From NCBI GenBank assembly GCA_964512145.1, contig CAZEIM010000073.1, positions 1 to 6,278 on the forward strand: a DNA stretch of 6,278 nucleotides. The letters run 5' to 3'. Origin of the DNA: CAYOHR01 sp964512145. GTDB lineage: Bacteria; Bacteroidota; Bacteroidia; Flavobacteriales_G; JALEGO01. Positions 1 to 6,220 of the stretch are shown here, one piece after another (within the stretch, counting starts at the first letter, position 1; every line of letters starts with the position of its first letter). The notes beneath the pieces were generated by a model. The model worked only from the letters and a program-made list of their open reading frames with translations, made no database searches and had not been told where the DNA came from. The translations under genes were made by a program, and so were the position numbers.

Positions 1-4
1 TATT

Positions 5-37
5 TTTTATCAACCAAATAATTTATGGTTGATAAAA
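5..37. repeat. 12-bp perfect inverted repeat upstream of the operon (terminator or operator)
   Basis: Positions 5-16 (TTTTATCAACCA) pair perfectly with 26-37 (TGGTTGATAAAA) around a 9-nt A/T loop. Only TTT follows the stem at 38-40, so a classical intrinsic terminator T-tract is not obvious on the + strand. The structure could be a weak terminator of an upstream gene lying outside the window, or a palindromic operator. The octamer GTTGATAA in each arm (7-14 inverted, 28-35 direct) occurs a third time at 72-79, just before the first gene, which slightly favours a binding-site role. The repeat is seen directly; its function is inferred. Confidence 0.6.
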
Positions 38-86
38 TTTAATGCAATTGCCCTGAAAAAATACTTTATTTGTTGATAAGGTAAAT

Positions 87-94
87 TATATTTG
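87..94 (+). promoter_or_regulatory. candidate Bacteroidota -7 box (TATATTTG) before the first gene
   Basis: TATATTTG fits the Bacteroidota housekeeping sigma factor -7 consensus TAnnTTTG. No perfect -33 TTG lies at the usual distance; TTA at 66-68 with an 18-nt spacer is a one-mismatch candidate, while the TTGs at 70-72 and 73-75 are too close. If this is a real promoter, transcription would begin near position 100, giving only a few bases of leader before ATG 107. The box also covers the TTG at 92-94 that would be the alternative start codon of the first gene, so both cannot be used from this promoter. Confidence 0.35.
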
Positions 95-106
95 CTCCCT
101 AAACAA

Positions 107-1225
107 ATGAAGGCAAGTAAAGTTACCTATATTATTTCCGATATTGATAAAGCCATAGCATTTGAGTGGATAGCTAGTAAAATTAATCATCAAAAAATTC
201 AACTTCATTTTATTTTAATCAATAAAGGAGATTCAGAATTAGAGCGATATTTTAACAAGGAGGGAATTTCTTTTAATCGGGTAAAGTATTCTTCCAAATA
301 TTCTTTGTTTTCGAGTTTTTTAAAGGTGTTTCTCCTTTTACTTCGAAATAAACCAAATGTAGTTCATTGCCATCTTTTTGAAGCCTCCATAATCGGCTTA
401 TTATCGGCTTATATATTAAGAATTCCTAAAAGAATATACACCCGACATCACAGTACTTATCACCATGAGTATTTTCCAAAAGCAGTAAAATATGATAATT
501 TCTGCAATTATTTATCTACCCATATTATTGCTATTACAAAGAGAGTTGAGGAGGTTTTATTAAATAAAGAAAAACACACAAAAGGAAAAGTAACAATAGT
601 GCATCATGGGTTCGATTTAGATAAATTTTCAAATGTTGAAGCTCAAGAGATCGAAGCATTAAAAATTAAATACAATCTTAAGTCAAATGAACCCATTATA
701 GGGGTAATTTCAAGATATGTAAAATGGAAAGGAATTCAATATATAATTCCTGCATTTAATGAATTATTAAAAACATACCCAAACGCTAAGCTTGTACTGG
801 CTAACACTACTGGTCCTGATAAACAATACATTCAGAATTTACTGAAACAACTACCCCCCGAAAGCTATATTGAAATTTTATTTGAAAATAATTTATTTGC
901 GTTATATAAAGTATTTGATGTTTTTGTTCATGTACCCATTGACAGATATTGCGAGGCATTTGGGCAAATATATGTAGAAGCCTTGGCTGCAGGTGTTCCA
1001 TCTGTAGTAACTCTATCTGGAGTTGCTACAGAGTTTATAGAACATAAAAAAAATGCATGGGTGGTAAATTATAAAAATGACGCGGAAATACTACAAGGCA
1101 TTCAAGTAGTTTTAACCGATGAATTCATTAAAAAAAATTTAATTGAACAAGGAATAAGTTCGGTAAATCCTTTTACTCTTGAAAAATTTATACATAATTT
1201 AGAAGAAATATATTTAACACCATAA
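107..1225 (+). CDS. GT4-family glycosyltransferase (GT-B fold)
   Basis: The product is a predicted cytoplasmic retaining glycosyltransferase of 372 residues, a normal length for the family, which transfers a sugar from a nucleotide-activated donor to a growing glycan. The N-terminal acceptor domain covers about residues 1-185, with a first beta strand KVTYIIS, a hydrophobic/basic helix at 66-81 that may touch the membrane, and VHCHLFEA (86-93). VHHGFDLDKF (165-174) sits at the domain linker. The C-terminal donor domain has SRYVKWKG (202-209), whose Arg and Lys should bind the donor phosphates, and an intact EX7E motif, E283 to E291, in EAFGQIYVEALAAGVP. I chose ATG 107 because the protein core begins immediately after it. 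The in-frame TTG at 92 would add only MLPKQ and lies inside a promoter-like box. There is no Shine-Dalgarno. It is the first gene of the operon, 5 nt before the next. Sugar specificity cannot be read from the sequence. Confidence 0.9.
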   Translation: MKASKVTYIISDIDKAIAFEWIASKINHQKIQLHFILINKGDSELERYFNKEGISFNRVKYSSKYSLFSSFLKVFLLLLRNKPNVVHCHLFEASIIGLLSAYILRIPKRIYTRHHSTYHHEYFPKAVKYDNFCNYLSTHIIAITKRVEEVLLNKEKHTKGKVTIVHHGFDLDKFSNVEAQEIEALKIKYNLKSNEPIIGVISRYVKWKGIQYIIPAFNELLKTYPNAKLVLANTTGPDKQYIQNLLKQLPPESYIEILFENNLFALYKVFDVFVHVPIDRYCEAFGQIYVEALAAGVPSVVTLSGVATEFIEHKKNAWVVNYKNDAEILQGIQVVLTDEFIKKNLIEQGISSVNPFTLEKFIHNLEEIYLTP

Positions 1226-1230
1226 TAAAT

Positions 1231-2151
1231 ATGTCCGAATTGCTTTTTTCTATTATTATTCCAACCTACAACCGGGCAAAATTTATTAAAAAAACCATTC
1301 ATTCTATTTTAAATCAATCGTATGTACACTTTGAAATCATTGTGGTAGATGATGGTAGTTCCGATAATACCGAAGATATAGTTAAAGAAATACAGGATTC
1401 ACGAGTTAATTATTACAAAATCAAAAATAGCGAAAGAGGGGCGGCTCGAAACGTTGGAATAGCAAAATCTAAAGGAGATTATATCACATTTTTAGATTCA
1501 GATGATATATTGTATTCACACTATTTTTATACAGCTAAACAGTTAATTGAAAGCCATAATTTTCCATTTTTTGCTCATATAGGCTATGAAATGAGAAATG
1601 AAGAAAATAAAGTAGTTTTAAGAATAAATAATTTAAAATCGAATGATTACAATATGCTGCTGCAAGGAAATCCTTTAGGTTGCATAGGTGTATTTTTAAA
1701 AAAGGAGATAACCTCCGAATATCGATTTAATGAAGATAGAAATTTATCAGGATCAGAAGATTGGGAACTTTGGTTTAGAATATTAGCCAGATTTGGAATA
1801 ATTACCGACAGCACCATTTGCGCCTGTATGTTGCATCATGATGCGCGTAGCGTTGTTAATACAAATGAAAACAAACTTATATTGAGAAAAAATATTGCAT
1901 TAAATTCAATCTTTAGTGATTCATATGTAATAAAAAGATATGCAACAAAAAAAAATTACATCGAATCTTATTTTGACACATACATTGCATTGCATTTAGC
2001 CCTCGAAGGAAATATAACCGCAGCATTAAAATATTTTAAATATGCCTTACAAAAAAATATGTATATTTTATTCTCTAAACGCAGTTTAGTAATTTGTAAA
2101 TTATGGATATTAAATTTATTTCGTAGAACTGAAAAGACATTTTTTTTGTGA
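1231..2151 (+). CDS. GT2-family glycosyltransferase (GT-A), first of a tandem pair
   Basis: This 306-residue protein is a predicted inverting GT-A glycosyltransferase acting on a nucleotide-sugar donor in polysaccharide assembly. The N-terminus has the family hallmark SIIIPTYNRA (7-16), the nucleotide-binding strand EIIVVDDGSSDNT (35-47), RGAARNVGI (69-77) and the metal-binding DxD-type motif DSDD (89-92). A later SEDWELW (175-181) supplies the likely catalytic-base acid region. Residues from about 210 form a helical C-terminal extension ending in a basic, hydrophobic stretch (272-300) that may hold the enzyme at the membrane. It starts with ATG 5 nt after the preceding stop, without a Shine-Dalgarno. 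Its last codons run through eight T residues (2140-2147), and its stop TGA overlaps the GTG start of the next gene. It resembles that next gene along its whole length. Family assignment is firm; donor and acceptor are unknown. Confidence 0.92.
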   Translation: MSELLFSIIIPTYNRAKFIKKTIHSILNQSYVHFEIIVVDDGSSDNTEDIVKEIQDSRVNYYKIKNSERGAARNVGIAKSKGDYITFLDSDDILYSHYFYTAKQLIESHNFPFFAHIGYEMRNEENKVVLRINNLKSNDYNMLLQGNPLGCIGVFLKKEITSEYRFNEDRNLSGSEDWELWFRILARFGIITDSTICACMLHHDARSVVNTNENKLILRKNIALNSIFSDSYVIKRYATKKNYIESYFDTYIALHLALEGNITAALKYFKYALQKNMYILFSKRSLVICKLWILNLFRRTEKTFFL

Positions 2152-3020
2152 AGTTTAGCATTGTTATTCCAACCTATAATCGGGGACATATTTTACAACA
2201 AACATTAAACGGTGTTTTGCATCAATCGTATACAAATTTTGAAATTATTGTGGTTGATGATGGGAGCACGGATATGACGCAACAAATCATTCAATCCTTT
2301 AATGACCCAAGAATTAAATATATTCATAAACAAAATGAAGAACGAAGCATTGCTCGAAATTTGGGAGTTAAACACGCAACGGGCGATTATGTTAACTTTT
2401 TAGATTCAGATGATAGTGTATATCCTCATCACCTACAAATGGCACAACAGGTTATTTTAGAAAATAAATTCCCCCCGGTTTTTCATTTAGCTTTTGATGT
2501 AAAAGACCATGATGAAAATCTGTTGTTCGAAAAAAATGAGATCTTGGTTTCTAAAAACTTATTGTATGGAAATCCCTTAAGTTGTAACGGAGTATTTATA
2601 AAAAGAGATATTTCATTAGAGAATCCTTTTTACGAAGACCTCAGACTTATTACTTCCGAAGATTATTTTTTATGGCTTACCTTAGACTCTAAATATAAGA
2701 TTTTACATATACCCGTTATTTCGTCAACCATCATTGAACATAAACAACGCAGTATCCATACAGTAAATATTGAAAAAATCATTGAAAGCAAAGAGTTATT
2801 TGCTCAACTTTTACAAAAAGAATCTTTTTTAAATGGTTTTTATCAAAAAAATAAACATATTTTATTGTCGTCCATATATTCCTTTATTGCACTTCATATT
2901 TCCATGAAAAAACAGCATAAAAAATTAGCCTTGCATTATTTTTTTAAAGCTATTTTTTTATATCCATTCTGTATAAAAAAAAGAAGATTTTGGGTGGTAT
3001 GTAAATACTTAGTTCAGTAA
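2148..3020 (+). CDS. GT2-family glycosyltransferase (GT-A), second of a tandem pair
   Basis: This 290-residue predicted GT-A transferase is a paralogue of the gene just upstream. It shows SIVIPTYNRG (4-13), EIIVVDDGSTDMT (32-44), RSIARNLGV (66-74), DSDD (87-90) for metal and donor binding, and SEDYFLW (170-176) as the catalytic acid region. The two proteins also share the central GNPL..GVF segment (141-150 here) and a similar C-terminus with the IALH motif (247-250) and a closing basic-hydrophobic tail. The start is GTG at 2148-2150, sharing four bases (GTGA) with the previous stop. This is supported because the conserved first beta strand begins at residue 3, leaving no room for a later start. 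A 4-nt overlap without a Shine-Dalgarno suggests re-initiation by terminating ribosomes. It probably adds the sugar before or after that added by its neighbour (inference). Confidence 0.92.
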   Translation: MKFSIVIPTYNRGHILQQTLNGVLHQSYTNFEIIVVDDGSTDMTQQIIQSFNDPRIKYIHKQNEERSIARNLGVKHATGDYVNFLDSDDSVYPHHLQMAQQVILENKFPPVFHLAFDVKDHDENLLFEKNEILVSKNLLYGNPLSCNGVFIKRDISLENPFYEDLRLITSEDYFLWLTLDSKYKILHIPVISSTIIEHKQRSIHTVNIEKIIESKELFAQLLQKESFLNGFYQKNKHILLSSIYSFIALHISMKKQHKKLALHYFFKAIFLYPFCIKKRRFWVVCKYLVQ

Positions 3021-3024
3021 TACA

Positions 3025-4878
3025 ATGTGTGGAATTAGTGGCATATACAATCCTCATAGTTCTCCAAATCATGAGGATATTATGAAAATGACCAATATCT
3101 TGTCTCATCGAGGACCTGATGCGGAGGGTGTTTTTAGAGATGAGTTGGTGGCATTAGGGCATCGAAGACTCAGTATTTTAGACCTTTCAGAGAATGGTAA
3201 TCAACCCATGTATTCACAAAACCAGCGTTATGTTATGGTGTATAATGGGGAGGTGTATAACTACGAAGACATTGCTTCTGAATTGCGTTCCGTAAATCCA
3301 AATATTCAATTTAATTCCAGCTCCGATTCCGAAATTATATTAGAAGCCTATAGTTTTTTTGGGGTTGAAGCGTTTAAAAAATACAACGGTATGTTTGCTT
3401 TAGCTATTTACGATAAGCAAACTCAGGAACTTATTCTGGTGAGAGACCGAGTTGGGATAAAACCTTTATATTTTTATCATAAAAATGGGGAAGTCTTATT
3501 TTCTTCCGAACTTAAATCTATTCAAAAAGTACGAAAATCCCATCTTACTCTAAATAAAAAAGCTATTTCTTTATTTTTACAATTTGGCTTTATTCCAGCT
3601 CCTTTTACTATATACAACGAAGTATATAAGGTGTTGCCGGGCGAATATATAAAAATACATAAAGAACAGCTCCAAAAAAATTATTTTTACTCTATTACCG
3701 AGGATATTCAACCCGAAACTACTTCGAGTGAAAACAACGTACTGAATGAGCTGGAACAAATACTTTACAAATCGGTTACCCGGCAGCTTAAAAGCGATGT
3801 ACCTTATGGAGTATTTTTATCGGGGGGGATTGATTCTAGTCTATTAACGGCTTTAGCTTCAAAAATATCCACTCAAAAAATAGAAACCTTTTCTATTGGG
3901 TTTAAAGAGCAACGATTTAATGAAGCACACTTTGCTAAAAGAGTTTCTAGCCATTTAAATACTCAACATCATGAGTTTATGGTGTCGTATAAAGATACGC
4001 TCGACTTACTTCAACAGTATCCAAATATATACGATGAACCCTATGGAGATTCTTCTGCTTTTCCTACCTTATTGGTTTCAAAATTAGCCCGACAGCATGT
4101 AACTGTTGCATTATCGGGCGAAGGAGGAGATGAATTGTTTTTGGGATATGGCTCTTATGTTTGGGCAAATCGCTTACAAAACCCTCTGTTAAAAACGCAT
4201 AAAAAAACAGTCTATAATATTTTGTCAAACATTCCTTCTTCTAGAATAAAAAGGGCTGCTCATCACTTTTTGTGGAAGGATCAAGAAAGCCTGCCCGGTC
4301 ACATTTATAGTCAAGAACAGTATTATTTTTCAACGGACGAATTAACATCCTTATTAAGCAAACATACTTCCGCTTCTCTAGGGGAAAATTTTTTAAATCT
4401 TCCGAGAGACTTAAATCCTATGGAACAACAAGCCCTTTTTGATATTAAAAACACCCTGCCCGGTGATTTATTAACAAAGGTCGATAGAGCCAGTATGCAC
4501 TTCAGCTTAGAAGCTCGTGTTCCGTATTTAGATAACGAAGTATTAGCCTATGCATTAAATATCTCACCTTATTTAAAGTATAAAAACAGTACACATAAAT
4601 ATATTTTAAAACAAGTATTGTATAAACATGTTCCTTCAGATTTTTTTAATAGACCTAAACGAGGTTTTGCCATACCCTTGGTAAAATGGCTTAAAAAAGA
4701 GTGGTATTACTTAATTTTAACGTATTTAGATAAAAAATTAATTGAAAAATATAATATAGTAAATTATTCCGTGGTAGAAGAATATATGAAACGGTTTATG
4801 TTTGGTGAGGATTATTTGTTTGGCCGAATTTGGTTAATCATCGTATTACACCAATTTTTAGAAGAACATGTCGGGTAA
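3025..4878 (+). CDS. asnB: asparagine synthase (glutamine-hydrolysing) family amidotransferase
   Basis: This 617-residue two-domain enzyme uses glutamine as nitrogen donor and ATP to activate a carboxylate. The N-terminal class-II (Ntn) glutaminase domain, about residues 1-215, begins MCGISGIY; Cys2, exposed after Met removal, is the expected nucleophile. It also has HRGPDAEG (28-35), HRRLSILD (46-53), YNGEVYN (73-79) and SDSE (100-103). The synthetase domain has the PP-loop SGGIDSS (266-272), DEPYGDSSAFP (337-347), SGEGGDELF (364-372), DLLTKVDRASM (481-491), EARVPYLD (496-503) and RPKRGF (543-548). All key motifs are intact, so it should be active. It starts 4 nt after the upstream stop and overlaps the next gene by 11 nt. 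True asparagine synthesis is one possibility. Its place among glycosyltransferases also fits a WbpS-like role in amidating a sugar acid, and sequence motifs alone cannot separate these. The symbol marks the family, not a proven substrate. Confidence 0.93.
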   Translation: MCGISGIYNPHSSPNHEDIMKMTNILSHRGPDAEGVFRDELVALGHRRLSILDLSENGNQPMYSQNQRYVMVYNGEVYNYEDIASELRSVNPNIQFNSSSDSEIILEAYSFFGVEAFKKYNGMFALAIYDKQTQELILVRDRVGIKPLYFYHKNGEVLFSSELKSIQKVRKSHLTLNKKAISLFLQFGFIPAPFTIYNEVYKVLPGEYIKIHKEQLQKNYFYSITEDIQPETTSSENNVLNELEQILYKSVTRQLKSDVPYGVFLSGGIDSSLLTALASKISTQKIETFSIGFKEQRFNEAHFAKRVSSHLNTQHHEFMVSYKDTLDLLQQYPNIYDEPYGDSSAFPTLLVSKLARQHVTVALSGEGGDELFLGYGSYVWANRLQNPLLKTHKKTVYNILSNIPSSRIKRAAHHFLWKDQESLPGHIYSQEQYYFSTDELTSLLSKHTSASLGENFLNLPRDLNPMEQQALFDIKNTLPGDLLTKVDRASMHFSLEARVPYLDNEVLAYALNISPYLKYKNSTHKYILKQVLYKHVPSDFFNRPKRGFAIPLVKWLKKEWYYLILTYLDKKLIEKYNIVNYSVVEEYMKRFMFGEDYLFGRIWLIIVLHQFLEEHVG

Positions 4879-6088
4879 AATATTGTATATATCGTACGAT
4901 GGCATGACCGATCCTTTGGGTCAAAGTCAGGTGCTCCCCTATATCTCTGGACTTAGCTCCAAAGGATACCGGTTTGTGTTGATTTCTTTTGAAAAAAAAG
5001 AACGATATTTTCAACATAAAACCATCATTGAGCAATTATGTTTCCAATCTTCTATTGAATGGGTTCCGTTGTTTTATACTAAAAAACCTCCCGTATTATC
5101 TACACTTTGGGATATCATACGCTTAAAATATGTGGTACAGAAACTTCAAAAAAAACATTCATTTCAAGGAGTTCATTGCAGAAGTTATTTAAGCTCAATG
5201 GTTGGATTATCTCTTAAAAAAAAGCGCCATATCCCATTTATTTTTGATATGCGAGGATTTTGGGCCGATGAACGCGTAGATGGGAATTTATGGGATTTAA
5301 AAAATCCGATATATAGAATGGTTTATACATACTTTAAAAAGAAGGAGCGTGAATTTTTAAGGTATGCCGATGCCGTAGTTTCTTTAACGGAAGCCGGAAA
5401 AAAAGAAATTTTGAAATGGAAAGTCCCTGAGGTAACCGATGAAAAAATATGGGTAATTCCCTGTGCTGCCGATTATGATGTGTTTACGTTAGTATATGAT
5501 GAACGCAGAAAAAAAGCAAAGCAAAATTTGGGGTTATCCGAAAATACTTTTGTATTAAGCTACTTAGGATCTTTAGGAACTTGGTATTTACTCGAGGAGA
5601 TGTTGATTTTTTTTAAAATATTAAAAGAAAAACTACCTAACGCAGTATTTCTTTTTATCACGCCAGAACCTCGAAATTTTATTTTAACATATGCTCAAAA
5701 GCTTAATATTTCTGAGAATGATATTATAGTAGAATTTTCTCCCAGGAATCTATTAGAATCTAAATTACATGCCTCTGATTACAGTATTTTTTTTATAAAA
5801 CCATCGTACTCAAAAATATCAAGTTCACCCACTAAAATGGGCGAATTATTAGCTATGGGGATACCGGTTATTTGTAATAATATTGGGGATGTAAAAAATA
5901 TTACCCAAGATATTCAATGTGGACTCTGTTTAGATGCATTAACGATAGAAGAATATAAAAAAACAATATACAATTTAACTCAACATTTACCATCTAATCC
6001 TATTGATTTAAGAGAAAATTCCAAAAAATACTATTGGTTAAATACTATGATTTTAAAATATGAAAAAATATACCAACGTTTATTTTAA
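4868..6088 (+). CDS. GT4-type glycosyltransferase (GT-B fold), last gene of the operon
   Basis: This 406-residue predicted GT-B glycosyltransferase differs clearly from the GT4 that opens the operon. It begins KILYISYDGMTDPLGQSQVLPYI (4-26), a glycine-rich acceptor-domain start that I associate with polysaccharide loci of Bacteroidota. It continues with VHCRSYLSS (102-110), FDMRGFWADERVDG (126-139), ADAVVSLTEAGKKEI (167-181) and the linker VIPCAADYDVF (196-206). The donor domain has SYLGSLGTWY (231-240) and SSPTKMGELLAMGIPVI (319-335). In the EX7E position the second acid, E326, is present, but the first is Ser318, so the classical motif is incomplete. Such variation occurs in GT4-like subfamilies and need not mean inactivity. 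The ATG lies inside the end of the asparagine synthase gene (11-nt overlap, different frame), suggesting coupled translation. A 190-nt region with no complete gene follows, so this is probably the operon end. Confidence 0.9.
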   Translation: MSGKILYISYDGMTDPLGQSQVLPYISGLSSKGYRFVLISFEKKERYFQHKTIIEQLCFQSSIEWVPLFYTKKPPVLSTLWDIIRLKYVVQKLQKKHSFQGVHCRSYLSSMVGLSLKKKRHIPFIFDMRGFWADERVDGNLWDLKNPIYRMVYTYFKKKEREFLRYADAVVSLTEAGKKEILKWKVPEVTDEKIWVIPCAADYDVFTLVYDERRKKAKQNLGLSENTFVLSYLGSLGTWYLLEEMLIFFKILKEKLPNAVFLFITPEPRNFILTYAQKLNISENDIIVEFSPRNLLESKLHASDYSIFFIKPSYSKISSSPTKMGELLAMGIPVICNNIGDVKNITQDIQCGLCLDALTIEEYKKTIYNLTQHLPSNPIDLRENSKKYYWLNTMILKYEKIYQRLF

Positions 6089-6103
6089 ATTTTAAAAAAA
6101 TTT
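6087..6103. terminator. weak A/T-only hairpin at the operon end
   Basis: AAATTTT (6087-6093) pairs with AAAATTT (6097-6103) around three A residues, overlapping the stop codon of the last gene. With no G-C pairs the hairpin would be weak, and such repeats arise often by chance in AT-rich DNA. Its position directly at the operon end is the only argument for a role in termination. Confidence 0.2.
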
Positions 6104-6139
6104 ACTTAGGCACTTTATTTTATAAATACTTATAATACA

Positions 6140-6180
6140 TAAGAAATCAAATTCGTTTAATACATTCTTAGGCTTTTTTT
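6140..6180 (+). terminator. possible terminator: short stem followed by a T7 tract
   Basis: TAAGAA (6140-6145) pairs with TTCTTA (6165-6170) around a 19-nt loop. GGC and then seven T residues (6174-6180) follow, about 50-90 nt after the last stop codon. The T-tract is convincing but the stem is short and A/T-rich, so this is only a candidate for the 3' end of the operon transcript. Confidence 0.3.
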
Positions 6181-6212
6181 GTTTTACAAACAGTGAAACC
6201 CTACTTATGTTT

Positions 6213-6220
6213 TATATTTG
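6213..6220 (+). promoter_or_regulatory. candidate -7 box (TATATTTG) for a gene beyond the right edge
   Basis: TATATTTG matches TAnnTTTG and lies in the same 12-base context (TTATATTTGCTC) as the box before the operon. A -33 element is poor: GTG at 6193-6195, 17 nt upstream, has one mismatch to TTG. If real, the transcript would start near 6226 and run off the window with no start codon yet seen, leaving the downstream gene unidentified. The same bases could instead lie in the end of a minus-strand gene, so confidence is low. Confidence 0.3.

Larger units (their letters stand above)
107..6088 (+). other. five-gene polysaccharide biosynthesis operon (GT4-GT2-GT2-AsnB-GT4)
   Basis: All five genes lie on one strand with junctions of +5 nt, -4 nt, +4 nt and -11 nt. 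No room exists for internal terminators or separate leader regions, so a single transcript is likely. None of the start codons has a recognisable Shine-Dalgarno, which is usual in Bacteroidota. Four glycosyltransferases and one amidotransferase together point to assembly of an O-antigen, capsule or exopolysaccharide repeat unit. The window shows neither the initiating phosphoglycosyltransferase nor Wzx/Wzy or ABC export genes, so the pathway type cannot be named. Confidence 0.8.

Noticed and set aside
807..1302. Minus-strand open frames of about 64-66 codons at 807-1001 and 1102-1302
   Set aside because: They lie antisense to well-supported glycosyltransferase coding sequence and their translations show no recognisable motifs.
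1968..2189. Minus-strand open frame of 73 codons across the GT2/GT2 junction
   Set aside because: It is antisense to two conserved genes; its sequence is only the reverse complement of AT-rich coding DNA, with no motif or start signal.
3577..3759. Minus-strand open frame of 60 codons within the asparagine synthase gene
   Set aside because: It is antisense to a conserved domain region and has no independent support.
4838..5035. Minus-strand open frame of 65 codons across the AsnB/GT4 overlap
   Set aside because: It is antisense to both genes and has no recognisable protein features.
6105..6173. CTTAGGC occurring twice as a direct repeat (6105-6111 and 6167-6173)
   Set aside because: Seven bases, with no longer flanking identity, is consistent with chance and does not form a hairpin.
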